Assembly: GCA_965644295.1 (NCBI GenBank)
Contig: CBFFRP010000418.1
Span: 1 to 64,000, forward strand
DNA from: Paraphysomonas bandaiensis
Lineage: Eukaryota > Chrysophyceae
Length of the DNA: 64,000 nt
Reading direction: 5' to 3'
How positions within the stretch are numbered: position 1 is the first letter of the stretch; each line of letters starts with the position of its first letter. Both the position numbers and the translations under genes were made by a program. The notes below the pieces were generated by a model. That model saw nothing but the letters and a program-made list of their open reading frames with translations, did not search any database and was not told the DNA's origin. Shown piece after piece: positions 10,370-22,200 of the stretch.

Positions 10370-13300
10370 CTACGTGCGAATCACATCAGGGGTAATAGGC
10401 ATGCGGCGCGTTGGCTGCATCTCTAGGTCCGCGGCCGCAGAAGACTCGGGGTTAAACACTTGCATGAAAGGGATACTTTGTCCCTTGTACCAGCGACTGA
10501 GAAGATATAAAGCCGCAGCGGCAAAAATGGCACCGACAGTATACACCATGCCTTCAAGCATAGTCAAAAACACAGCTGCAGCACCGGCGGATTCCGTATG
10601 GACAACTTTTACGCGATGACGATTTGCCTCCAGTCCCTTTGCTTGATCTAAAAAAATGTTACAACATGATGTCTGATGCATACAGAAAAAGATACCTAGG
10701 AACACTCCGTCATTAAATGTCCAGTAGTCATCATCGTCATCCCACCAGCCATCATCGTCAGTCATTGTGAAATTGTCCGCTCCAACACGGCCACAGTCCT
10801 ATACTCAGCAAAGTTAACACGAAAGTACCTATATATCCAGGTAGGTGATATGAATTTACCTGGCAATCAGTGCCAAGAATACAGTAGTTCGCTCCTCTAG
10901 GGTCATCACACTGTCCATCTCTGGCATAGGGGCAAGTGTTTGTGCATACTACTGCATTTGAGTCTGACGAGTCAATGTTTGAGTAATCTACAATGGCATC
11001 CACTCCTCCACAATCAGTGCAGTCAGTGCCTTTTAGGCATGCTGAAACCATCAACTGGTCATCCTCCATATAGTAATCATCATACCAATATTCCTCCTCG
11101 TCGTCATAAGCCTCACCATTGGCATACTGTCCGTATCCGTAGTATCCACCGAAATCATCGTCCATGTAGTAACCACCCCCCTCATAGTAATTGTAGTACA
11201 TTTCATCTTCAGTGCCATCATCGCAGACGCCGTCAAATGCGAACTCGCAGGAGTCATCGCACACCACACCCTCTCTGTCTTTCACAATCTGACCAATGGT
11301 AATGGGGGAGTCAAACACAATATCCCCAGCACCTGTGTCAATGGAAGACACTTGGAGGGGATATTTCTTATCAGAATCCGCTAGAGATAAAAACGAGGGA
11401 AGCCAGTCATAGTCAGGTTTCAGCTGAAGGCGAATTGTGTCATCAGAAACAGAAAGCACTTTGTAGGCTCCTGGGACAGTGGGACGCAACACCACTTTGA
11501 CATCTGCAACATTTGTGAATCCACGGCCGCTAATGACCACCACTTTGCTCTGTGTCTCATGAATATTATCGTCACCACCTTCCACAACAGGGTCTTCAAG
11601 AACAGTGGCAACACGGATGCCATCGCCGTTAGCTAGAGGATAATCCTTGCCGTCGACCTTAACTGCCTTAATAATAAGTAGACCAGGCTCTTGGGACCAT
11701 TTTTTGCCTGACTTAAGATTCAGTTGCACTTTGTTTCGGTTTATGTATGAGATGGAGTAATCCACGCCCTCAGCCAGAGGAGGAGAAAACAAAAATGATA
11801 TGCCATCGGTAAATCCAGTACCAGTCACATCAATCTTGCTGTGCAATACAGATTGGTAGACTCTCTGTGTCATGGGGTAAACTTCTACGCCTGCTGTGTT
11901 TTCAATGTCCACATCATCTACTACTTGTGCGACATGAACGCCTTCGCCAGGGAGCTTTACCCACCCAGCCGAGTCGCCCCTGGTATTGATATCAGTCACT
12001 AGCAACTCACAGGGGCCTGTTGCCCACTCCCTTCCGTCTTTGAGGTTAATCTCCATGTTCGTCCTATCAATTACGCGGATAGTGTAATCCCGTCCTTCTG
12101 TAAGCGGGGGATTAAATCGAAGTTGGGGGGTAGTCATAACCAGTGGAAAACCAACACCGCGAATGTGAAGCTCGTGTGTGTGTGTGCGGTATATCTTTGT
12201 GAACGACGAAAATACGTTAGGTCGCTCGAATACACGCGCGACATCGCGACCCTTAGCCGCATTAGTAGGCCCAACAGCAACGAACCCATCACCGGCATTC
12301 ACTGCGAGTAGAGTGAGATAGCCAGGAAGGTTTTCGACATTCTTGCGCCAAAAAGAGCCAGGGGTGAGCCTGAGGGTTAACGAGTTCTCACTAAGACTAG
12401 AAATAGTATAGTTAACTCCTTTGCCAAGGATACCGTTGTTAAAGCGGAGTGTAGTTTCGTCTGGGTTGAATCCAGTGCCTTTGATTTTGACAGTCGGATC
12501 GTCATGGTATATCAGCTGTTCATCCTCAGTATCCTCGACAGTTATGAAGTGGCCTTCAAGGTCATCCTGGACATTAGCGACGACAACACCGACATCTCCA
12601 TTGAGTTTAACTGGCCCCCCTCCAGTGTCCACACCAATAACGCTCAGCTTACCGGGTTGCTCAGCCCACTCGTAATTGTGCCTTAGCCTAAGGGTGACTG
12701 AGTTGCCAGCTAAAGGGAAGGGGGAAACCACTTCATACGCTATCTCCTTCAAAAGAGGGGGGTCAAAGTAGAGATCGATCTTCTTGGCACCAGCAAACCC
12801 AGTGCCCTCAATCTCAAGCTCATTTGTTGCGGTTTTGTAAATAACCTCAGTGTTTTCTTTTATCGTGGGAGTGGCTAGAACATTTGCCACGATAACCGGA
12901 TTGGGAAGCACATTGCGATCTCCACTGCTCTCAAATTTCACAGAGGAGAGAATGAGCCCGACAGGGGGGTTGCGATTGCTTAAGTCTACCCACCTAACAA
13001 TGACATAGTCAGACATCATAAGCAAATAATCGCATATAATGGCAACCAAAGTAACAAATAAATACATTTCTAAAAGCAATAACACTTATTGTCGTAAAAG
13101 AAGTCAGTCACGGTAGTAATAAAAATAGCAACTACAGCAACAAAAAAACAACAGCTGTTATAAGAAGGAATAATAAAACAGGTAGCATAGTGATGAAAAT
13201 TACACAGTAGGAACCACAAATACAGCAATAACAATGATTATAACAATCTAATCCATAACCATATCAGTGGGCACTACTATAGTAAAGGCAGTCATAGTCC

Positions 13301-13923
13301 TACCACTAGCTACAAAAAACAGTATACATATCATACAGTCAACTTACTTCCTAGATGAATAGTCACAGTGACACCAATCATAACACACACACAGCCTCAT
13401 ATCATACAGTCAACTTACTTCCTAGATGTCAATAGTCACAGTGATACCAATCATAACACACACACATACACACAGCCTCATATCATACAGTCAACTTACT
13501 TCCTAGATGTCAATAGTCACAGTGATACCAATCATAACACACACACATACACACAGCCTCATATCATACAGTCAACTTACTTCCTAGATGACTGAAGGCA
13601 CAGTGATACCAATCATAACACACACACATACACACACAGTCTCATATCATACAGTCAACTTACTTCCTAGATGTCAATAGTTTCAATACGATCCCATCAT
13701 CAGACTTTGATAAAATAAAATCCTTATCCATTCTAAGAGGATCCTCACCAGGGGCTGATAGTTCAATGGATATATCATGTTCATCCGCATCAAATCCCAC
13801 CCCTTTAATTCTTAGTTTCGGAGCTCTGTCATATATGGTCTGAACCTGAGGAACTATCGTGACCTCCGCGACAGTCAATCCTATCGCTACACTAGCTAAA
13901 ATTGAGCAAAATATTCCACGCAT
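10370..13923 (-). CDS. Secreted/membrane protein with TIG-like repeats and Asp/Tyr-rich, Cys-rich tail
   Basis: Three exons: 13923-13664, 12993-10860 and 10798-10370, giving 940 aa in one frame. The introns are 13663-12994 (donor gtaagt, acceptor ttag) and 10859-10799 (61 nt). Residues 1-20 look like a signal peptide. About five to six repeats of about 120-130 residues follow. Each pairs an IPT/TIG-like motif (IKGTGFNPDE, IRGVGF, VTGTGFTDG, ISGRGFTNV) with a following FxPPLxEGxDY and W-PGxL segment. The tail has Cys motifs (CDDSCEFAFDGVCDDGTED, GTDCTDCGG, repeated as GTDCQDCGR across intron 2) around a 40-residue Asp/Glu/Tyr/Gly-rich stretch. Exon 3 has another acidic Trp/Asp run and one hydrophobic segment (GMVYTVGAIFAAAALYLL), so it is probably a single-pass surface protein. 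Repeat continuity across both splice junctions supports the model. Function unknown; adhesion or cell-covering role is only inference. Confidence 0.85.
13333..13680 (-). repeat. Intronic minisatellite that copies the exon 1/intron 1 boundary
   Basis: Four intronic units plus the authentic exon edge share CATACAGTCAACTTACTTCC (plus strand) starting at about 13333, 13403, 13484, 13565 and 13649, a period of 70-84 bp. On the gene strand each unit carries the exon-end sequence and the donor GAA|GTAAGT. Units also contain a (CA)n-rich stretch. The first splice donor met by the transcript is the one at 13664/13663, which I used for the gene model; splicing at a later copy would lengthen exon 1. Confidence 0.9.
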
Positions 13924-14464
13924 ATTAAAAGCTTACTGCTCAATGAAATTGAATGAAATGTGTTGGGAATTATGCATATAACACACCAGTATTTGATGAA
14001 TCCTAACTACACATACATAGAGATGTATGTATGTAGGTAGGTAGGGAGGGAGGTATGTGCTACAACTGAATATGAGGTCAGAACACTTTGATTAGTTTAT
14101 TTATATCTTTAAGGGACACATTGTCAGAGTTTCAGTTGTTGGATAATGAGGAATACAGGATACTACAGGAATACATGTACCTAGATGTGTATGTACTGTA
14201 TGTACTGCAGCATGTCCAGCGATGTACAGGGGGTGGTTGTGCATATCGATTTTATCATTTATTTCATTGAAAAGTCATCGTTTTTCCATTGAAAAGTCAC
14301 TTTTTTTCACTTTTCACTGAAAAAACGATGACTTTTCAATGAAATAATCGACATACAGTACCTATCAATGTGCTCTGGGTTTAAGTCTATACACATATAC
14401 ATACATACATGCATCTACTCTCTCCACTCCATTCCAACAAAACTCATCAAACTCACAATAACAA
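13924..14464. other. Divergent intergenic region with a hairpin element
   Basis: Lies between the minus-strand TIG-like gene and the plus-strand PPOX gene, so it must hold both promoters. It contains GTAG/GGAG microsatellite sequence near 14020-14055 and a hairpin element at about 14232-14355 (separate entry). No gene seen. Confidence 0.6.
14232..14355 (+). mobile_element. Hairpin (foldback) element, copy 1
   Basis: GGTGGTTGTGCATATCGATT leads into inverted arms based on TTTCATTGAAAAGTCATCG (14261-14280 and reverse complement at about 14326-14344), around a near-palindromic T-rich centre. Two related copies lie at about 29982-30109 and 34497-34622. No coding capacity; a MITE or foldback element by structure. 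Confidence 0.75.
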
Positions 14465-15478
14465 ATGCCCTCCTCCACCTCCATCCTTTCTCTCTACCTC
14501 CTCACCATCACCTTCCCTCTCATCTCCTCCTTCCACGCCTCATCTCTCCTCTCCACCGCTCGTATATCTCACAACGCCGCCCCCATACAACCCTCACATA
14601 ACAAACAAATTATACCATCAATTACAGAAAAATCACGTACAATTACTAATGTATGTGTCTCTGGTACACTCAGTACATCAACAACAGATGATAACAGCCC
14701 CTTTGGATCGTATGCGGACTATATAGTCGACGATAAGGGATGGCCTGTAATGCTACTGCATGAGAAATCTCAGAATGCAATTAACTTAAATTCAAATTCC
14801 AAAGCATCACTCTTTTGTCAGCTTCCTTCCCAATTGCATTATGGACAGTCGGCAACATCGATTGGACGAGTCACTCTTTCCGGAGATGTCGAAAGAGTGC
14901 CGAAGGCTGAGACAAGTGCTCTCAAGTTTGCTTTCCCTTTAGTGCACCCATATGCAGAGCGTTTAGTAAACCTTCCGCAGTATTTTTTTGCGAGACTGAA
15001 ACCTTCCCGCATACATTACACAGGTGGGTATGGCGCGACTCCAACGTGGGTGGATGTGCATGCCTATGAATCGATTAGGCCAGATATTCTTGCCCAAGAG
15101 GTCCCCAGTATCTTGCCCCGCATGAACATTGAAAGACAACTGGAGCTAAGACTAATGTGTAAACACTTTTTGGGGCTAGATCATGTAGACGGGGCTACGT
15201 TGCATGGAATGGATAGACTAGGAGTCGACCTTAGAGTACAACTAGGTAGGTGGTCACACTGGAGTGTGTATGTGGTGTAACCCTGTATTTCTTGTGCTAA
15301 CAAACGTATATATCTAGGTCCGTATTCCGATGACTACAGGATAGCTTTCAGATACCCCGTACAGACAGCAGAAGGGGCAAAGAGTGAAATGATGAAGCTC
15401 TTCCAGGAGTGCTGGGAGAGAGAGAACACTGGCGAGTACTACACGTCATCGTTACCCGACACTCTGAAGCACAGCTAG
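14465..15478 (+). CDS. PPOX/FMN-binding split-barrel family protein, probably organelle-targeted
   Basis: Two exons, 14465-15245 and 15318-15478 (72-nt intron, donor gtaggt, acceptor ctag), 313 aa. The core (residues 60-240) has the signature of the pyridoxamine-phosphate-oxidase-like split-barrel family found in chloroplast and CREG-like proteins: PFGSYADYIVDDKGWPVML, SLFCQLPSQ and GRVTLSGDVERV. The C-terminal half has FFARLKPSRIHYTGGYG and a downstream DUF2470-like region that runs into exon 2 (YSDDYRIAFRYP). These proteins bind FMN or haem-related ligands; the substrate here is unknown. The N-terminus has a hydrophobic signal-like stretch ending LISS, immediately followed by FHASSLLSTAR, a Ser/Arg-rich segment led by Phe. 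That matches bipartite plastid presequences of algae with secondary red plastids, but targeting is inference. Confidence 0.85.
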
Positions 15479-16640
15479 CGTGCTTATTCGAATATAATAC
15501 AGACGTTCAATTATGCAAAAGCAGGGTGCGGAAGCTATGTTTTAGTTAGTGCTTAATTCTGTGTGAAAAGAGGCCTCTTTGCTGTAGTGACTGATGATAT
15601 CATTGTCAGTCTATCCGGTATTCTGGGTGCTTCCTTCACAAGTTTGCGATGAGTTGGCGTAGATTTTTTTCGTCTTCAAATAATACAGCGTAGATAGTGT
15701 GTTTTGACTGCTTGTGGCCAAGCAATATGGTTATGTAAATAGATGAATATCAACTCTTTTACGAAGATGAATATTGAGAACTGTTTTTGCTTTTCTATGA
15801 TCCGCACTCTCTATGATGCGATCGAATGAACGATTCTCATTAATAGGGGTGCTTCTCAATCCTAATAAATTAAAGCTTATGAGTTTTATTTTCTGATTTT
15901 TACCTTTTAAGTTCGACGAAGCATAATTCACCATAACTCTAGATATTGTCCTGTTCGAAATGAGAAATCACAAACCGACAACTATATTCCTCTACATTTT
16001 GTATTTTCTACTGAGGATGGGGTAAAAAATAAATCAGTGCAATGATATGGAAATATTTTTGTTGTGATGTATTTTCACTCTCTGGAGGAATTAATGTGTA
16101 GTAAGTAGTAAGTATTTATGAATCAAACCCGAGTTTCATTGCACTTTTAAATTTACTTTAAGTCTGGTATATATGCCAGAATAACTCATTTACATAGTTG
16201 TAGTTTGTAGTACTGTGATTTCGGGAGTAATAACAATAAATCAGTTTTTTAGTAATGTGTTCTAATAAAACGTAGAGTCATATAAATTTAAGAAGACGCT
16301 GGAGTTTACGCAGGGACACCTAGCCAATATGTGATGGGAATATATAATATTATTAAAAGTGCAAATGGCTTACTGCCAAGAGTTAATACCTTTGTTATAT
16401 TCAACTAGTCACCAGTAAAACCAACAAATTAACAGTCATCTAACCTGTTGAAACTCCACTACCAGATTCCATATGCCGGCCAACTTTCTACTGTCACTAC
16501 GGATATGTCTGTACAATAGATTGACAGTCTATATATCGAATACAAATAGGCCAGCAGAAGATACTGGAATATGAATGTCGATGTACATCACTGAGTCTAT
16601 ACATATCCGCTGTCACACCTATCTAGAGCAGTTGTAAACT
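15479..16640. other. Convergent intergenic region, no feature recognised
   Basis: AT-rich DNA between the 3' ends of the PPOX gene (+) and patatin gene (-). Small ORFs here have no coherent protein sequence. I see no repeat or RNA gene. Confidence 0.6.
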
Positions 16641-18280
16641 CTACTTGTTCATCATCATGGCTTTGTATGCATCTGGATCAAAGAATTTCATGAGTTCCCA
16701 GTGATGCTCACAAGCATCTACAAGACCCATGTCAAACAGTCTTCTGGCATTATTAGGATCTGCTGACAAATGGTAATTGAGCAGTGAGTGGTGCCGCCAC
16801 ATCCACGGAGATACTTCTAGTTGCATGTCTCCATTGGGCAGACGGGTTATACACTGACTTTTTACCGACCAGTACACTCCATCTCGCGTTATACCATCCG
16901 GCCTTACCACTACAAAGATGATGACACATCAGACGCAGGCAATAATAGTATAAAATATATGCACTAATGAGAGATTAAACTATACTCACCCGATGTTGTG
17001 CTACTGCTGGTAGCACTAATATGATTTGCGGAACCTCCTGACTCAGGGGACCACATTGTAGAGATTTTTTCTCCTGTACCGTCATCAGAGAGGGAGGAAA
17101 AACTGTTGCTCCTGCTATGACTACTGGCGGATGTTTCTACCACAGTGCCAAGGGACGGAGGCTGGCTGGCGCTTTTGGTATTTACATGGGAGCGACCTAG
17201 CTCGTGTTCATCATCTATATTACTCTCCAAAGCATTACTGCCGATGAACTGTACATAAGAGACATCGTCATCATCATTGTCAGTAGTCTTCTCTTGGGAA
17301 GAAAGGGAAACATCTTCGGTGGGATCATTGCAGCTTAGGTCGGGGATCCAAGACCGTTGTCGCGAGTACAGCTCCTCAATACTTGCGACGGTGTCTCTAA
17401 AAGAGAACCCACCGCCACAGGCTCCCTGCCCGCCCACCAACCCTAGCGAGTCGACTACTTTGCTCAGGCTCGAGTGACAGATGTTCGCAGTGTTTGCTTG
17501 TCTCTGTCGGCGCTTCTCATGACGTCTGTGCCATCGGTCTTTTACCAAATGGCCAATGGCTCCGGTCACTGTATATGCAAATCTCAGTATGTTGTGACGT
17601 CCACTGCTCATTGGAGCACTATCATGAGGATGTCCTTCCTCTTCCTCGTTCTCTTCTAGCGGCTGGAGAAGAGTATCAGAAAGACGATGCGCTTGTTCTA
17701 CTATTCCTTCCTCTATCATTTCTATATCGTGTACAAGTTCTTCGGCCATATGACGCACTCCAGTAACGTTTGTTATACCCCCATCCGCACATATCCATCC
17801 CCGATATATAACATATGGTCGCCCATTTAGAGCAAAAGGGATTAAAGCAGATGCTATAATGCATTCACAAACATCTTCATTTGAATAAAACTCTGTCACA
17901 AATTCATCTTTAAGATACGGGAGTGTACCCCATGCTAACCGTGTAACAGATAGTCCAAGTCGTCCTCTTACACGTTCCTTTAAATCCACATCTCCAAATA
18001 GTTTATCAAATACAAGCCGTATGCCTCTATCATACACCATATAAGCACCCATTACAGGTCGATTCTTAGCACACTCAGGTGCATATTGTATAACATGCTC
18101 AAATCCATGTTTGACATCTTCACCAGCAGCAAGAAGAAGGGCAGGCCAACCCCCCCCACTAGCACCTGAAAACTTTACATTCGTTAAATTAAAGTGTTTT
18201 TGTATGTAGTATGCGATGCCAAGTTGATAAAAGTAACATCCAGCTGATATAGAGAATGCTACGTGTTTATCTCCTGACAT
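16641..18280 (-). CDS. Patatin-like phospholipase
   Basis: Exons 18280-16990 and 16909-16641 (80-nt intron, donor gtgagt, acceptor gtag) give 519 aa. The N-terminal about 230 residues form a patatin/PNPLA hydrolase: an N-terminal FSISAGCYFYQLGIAY strand-helix, the nucleophile elbow GASGG (Ser of the Ser-Asp dyad) and ADGGITN containing the catalytic Asp. The middle is a long Ser/Asp/Glu-rich region of low complexity (about residues 230-430). Exon 2 returns to ordered, Trp-rich sequence (SPWMWRHHSLLNYHLS). No signal peptide, so the enzyme is likely cytosolic or peripheral on membranes. Known patatins release fatty acids from phospholipids or triacylglycerols; the lipid used here cannot be read from sequence. 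Start chosen at the first ATG, just before the conserved strand. Confidence 0.88.
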
Positions 18281-18561
18281 TATGAGAGGTTAGAGTCATC
18301 AGGTGGGTGTGTATGAGATGTGAGATGGATGGATTGATATGGTAGTTGTGTGCTCTGCTCTGCTGTGACTGTGCTGTTCGATTCTATATGTATGTATATA
18401 TGTGTATACACCCACCCCTCTCTATATAGAGAATACACCATACGTATGTGTAGTACCTCATATGGAACTGATACACGAGATTCCATACAGTGCAGCCCAC
18501 TCGCGATATAACGCGGTTCTTACGTATACTGACACTCTTCGGTATGCACATACAGAGTATA

Positions 18562-18708
18562 AATTCCGTCTGCGGAATATGTTGATCCAGCAAAAAAATC
18601 GACCTTTTTTCGTTATTTCTCTGAAATATATTTGTCAAAAAACAACATGCATCAAAAAAGCCTGGATTTTTTTGCTGGATCGACATAGTTATTCCCACAG
18701 ACAGAATT
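18562..18708. mobile_element. MITE-like inverted-repeat element
   Basis: Arms of about 40-44 bp at 18562-18600 and 18665-18708 are imperfect reverse complements; the inner part GATCCAGCAAAAAAATC is exact. The arms start and end with AATTC/GAATT. The 60-bp centre has no ORF. Structure suggests a non-autonomous DNA transposon; single copy in this window. Confidence 0.7.
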
Positions 18709-19205
18709 CCTACTGCTACTACGATCTTATATACCATACACTAGATATCGTAGTTTCTATATTATGAGGAATTTTCCCACTTTTTTAGTCTACTTTTCCC
18801 CTTTTTTCATAATAAATTTCTTTACAAACAAAACCCTTAAGAGTTTTGATGTATTCACTGTATTCCGCCCATTTTAATGAAAAGACATGTGCTATAATCG
18901 TCGTATGCAAGTGTAGTAGGTGGGAGGAAGTGCACCTATGACGATATCCCATAGACCCCCACACAAAGGGGACAGTATGAAGCTGAAGACGATGTTAGTA
19001 TCGAACGACTACAGATGCAAGTATATATGAGGAAGGAAACATCTGTATGTCAATCGAAGTCGAAGTCGAAGTGGAAGTCGTACGATATCAGCGAATAGGA
19101 GAGGAGTACAGAGTACGTGAATTTCCTTTTGTTATCACTGGTGTCTACTATACATACATACATACATACATACATACATACATACATACATACTGATAGA
19201 TTGAT

Positions 19206-19214
19206 TATATAAAG
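19206..19214 (+). promoter_or_regulatory. TATA-like box upstream of the histidine kinase
   Basis: TATATAAAG lies 40-49 nt before the ATG at 19255, just after the (CATA)n tract. Position fits a core promoter with a very short 5' UTR, but in AT-rich DNA such a word is common. Confidence 0.3.
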
Positions 19215-19254
19215 CGAACACAGGCTCATTATTACCACACTCATTCACCTCTCA

Positions 19255-22200
19255 ATGCTTCCATACTTTGAGTCAATTCTTGTTGTCTCTGTTGTCTGTG
19301 CTGTCTTATGTTTCCTCCCTCCAGCCCTTCAACTCCCACTTCTACTTCGTACAGCCTCTTTAACAGACGCTCTCACATCATACATCTTTCAAATGTCTCT
19401 TGTAGCTGCAGTTGCTTCATCAGCTCCTGTTATCATCGACACTATCATGGACAGCTATAAACTTCCTAGAAACTTCTTGTATCCGAAATGGTTGTTATTG
19501 TTCTCACTCACAGTCCCCAATACAGTCATGTTGATATATAACACCAATACAAGTATATTCTTCTGTGCAATGCATGCAAGAGAAATCATGCTTGTGTTGT
19601 CCCTTCTATCTTATTTAGTGTCTGATAAGAAGGAAATACGTATAACTCGTGGAGCTTGTTGTCTGGCTGCCTGCTTTGCTGTATCCATCTTACTTAACAA
19701 TTTCAACGGATACTTCGATGACACTCATATAGAGAATTCTTCACTGGTGTTGTCATTTTTAGCCCTTCTCGGGATTTTTTTCCTTTGTGGATATAAACTA
19801 TACACACTTTTCCATCAAAAAGCTACCGATGACTGCTTCCGCTACACAGTGGTGTACACGATTAGCCTCTGCTTCAATTTGTTAGGCAAATGGATTGTAT
19901 GGGTATTAACGGGTAGTCATGGTTGGTCACAGACTGTGGCGCCACAAATTGCGGGATACACATTTATCGATATGACGACAGTTATATTTGCCTCAACAAT
20001 TCCCGGACGGATAGCCAGACATGAAGCTACTCTATTGCAGGTAAAAAACCGCATGATGAATAGAATAATGGTGTTGCATAGTGCAGCATATGCAGTGATA
20101 TGATGACCGCAATGTCAATATGGGCACTTTCTTGCCATAGCTGTTTGTGCTAATATTATTGTGTAATCGTAGATAAAGCTGGAAGCAAAGAAGAACTTTG
20201 TGCGTTATGTCTCACATGAGATCCGCACTCCTCTCAACACCGTATTCTTGGGTCTTCAAGTCTTAACTGACCGCTTAAACGTGAAGGAGTTAAAGAGTCA
20301 AGTGGGGAGTGAAGGACGAGAGCTCTGCAAAGACCTTAAGTCTGCATGCTGGGTGGCTATCGAGATGTTAAATGATCTCCTGCTTTTTGACAAGATCGAG
20401 GAAGGTCAAATTGTACTTGAGAAACGCACTGTTCGTTTCCTGCCCGTTCTTCGTGAGACTCTGTCAATGTTCAGTGTCCAAGCGCAGGCTGCTGGTGTAA
20501 TTCTCGAGACACCGAAGGTAGACGATATATCACCTCATCTCGAGAATGCTATGATTCATGTGGACGTGAAAAAGTTTTCCCAAATCGTTCGAAATATTGT
20601 TTCCAATGCACTCAAGTTTTCTCCTGAAGGAGGAGTTGTGACTGTCCGAGCACTGTTGAAGCCTAAACCTGGTAGTGAAAACTTACCTGATGATGACGAG
20701 AAAAGCACTAGCAGCAGTGTTTTTGACGGTGCTGGCAGTGTGCTGAGGCTTGAGGTGAAAGACTCGGGACCAGGCCTTACAGAGGTGAGTGAGTTTGTAC
20801 TCAGTATGTGTGGGGCTCTGTTAGTGATGATGTGTATAGGAACAACAGAAGCAGCTATTTCGTGATATCGTTCAGTTCAATGCGGCAGACTTACAGGGTG
20901 GAGGAGGATCAGGACTAGGCATGTGGATCTCCAAGGCTATCATTGATAAGCATGGGGGTAATATTGGAGTTGAGTCAAGTGGTATACTGTAGGACTATCC
21001 ACTTACATATAGAATATATACGTGTACATGTCCTGTATTATATGATTAGTAGTACAGTACTGTATTGTATACGTGTACCATGTAGTTAGGAATACAAACT
21101 GTAGGGAATGTGATTGTTGGGATTAGCAATAGCCGTTGATATTGTAGACAGTATTATTAGCCGTTGATATTGTAGACAGTATTATTAGCCGTTGATATTG
21201 TAGACAGTATTATTCATGATTCATTATACGATAATAATCATTATTTTGTACTTCTGTACTTGGGTATTGCTTTGCACACATACACATATGTATGCAAGCC
21301 CACAGTAATATTACTTAATAAGTAGTACTCAATCTCTGTGATATAACAATATTATGGGGGAAAGTAAGAGAAGCAAAATAAAAGCAGCTCCTCAAATAGA
21401 GGAATTGTTAGCTGCTTCGGGTTCTTCGTCTAAAAAGACGAAAAGAGAGAGAGAATCCTCTCGAAAACGAGCAAGAGATGCAACAACATCATCTCAAATG
21501 CAATCTTCTCCTCAAACTGAGACATCAGTAGAGGCTGAAGGAGAATTGAGTGGAGTATCATTTCGTGAGCTCTCTTCTTCTCAACCAAAGAGAAAGAAGC
21601 AAAGGAGTGGAGATCCGCACCCCAACAGGAGTGAGCGCATTGACTTGAATGAAGTCATTGCGACGGAATCCACTCCACATGAAGTAATCAATACCGACTC
21701 TATTCCCTACTTAGGTAGTGTGCAAGATGAGGATATCATCGAATTTTGTGAAAATCTCTCGAAAAGAGATCCTAAAGGGACAAAATTCATAAGGTCAGAA
21801 ATCATGGCACCAACAGTGCGTGATATGCTTCAGTTTCAGCGACAGCAGGATTTTGGAGATGAGTCTGACGAGGACTGGCTAGATCCAAACATTGTAACTA
21901 CTGAGGAATTGATTCAGTGGTTAAAGCAAGCCTTTCTAGAGGAAGAGGAGCGATACTCTGATACATTGGAGCCTCTTCCTAGGTTCATAGATAATATCAT
22001 TGGACCAAAGGTTAAGGTGGATATTCATGTTCCTAAAGTATTCTTAAAAGAATATGGACGTCTGAATGAGCTTTATAAGCTCATTCCGGAGGCAAGTCTC
22101 ACAGAGGTAGCCTCGGATACCATAGTCAAAACCCTCAAGAAAAACATTAAACTTGTGGGCGGACATTCCTTCAGAAAGGATGCCAAAGAGAAATTTATAG

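Larger units (their letters stand above)
18281..19254. other. Divergent promoter region with inverted-repeat element and (CATA)n
   Basis: Contains upstream sequences of the patatin gene (-) and the histidine kinase (+). An inverted-repeat element lies at 18562-18708 and an 11-unit (CATA)n tract at about 19151-19192. No gene seen. Confidence 0.6.

Noticed and set aside
10758-10860. Continuation of the TIG-like protein's second exon to its stop at 10758
   Set aside because: The last 30 residues after GTDCQ lose the repeat pattern, while splicing at 10860/10798 continues it as GTDCQDCGR and joins the acidic C-terminal exon.
19151-19192. CATA repeat as a CRISPR or telomere-like array
   Set aside because: Simple tetranucleotide microsatellite without spacers; the genome is eukaryotic.
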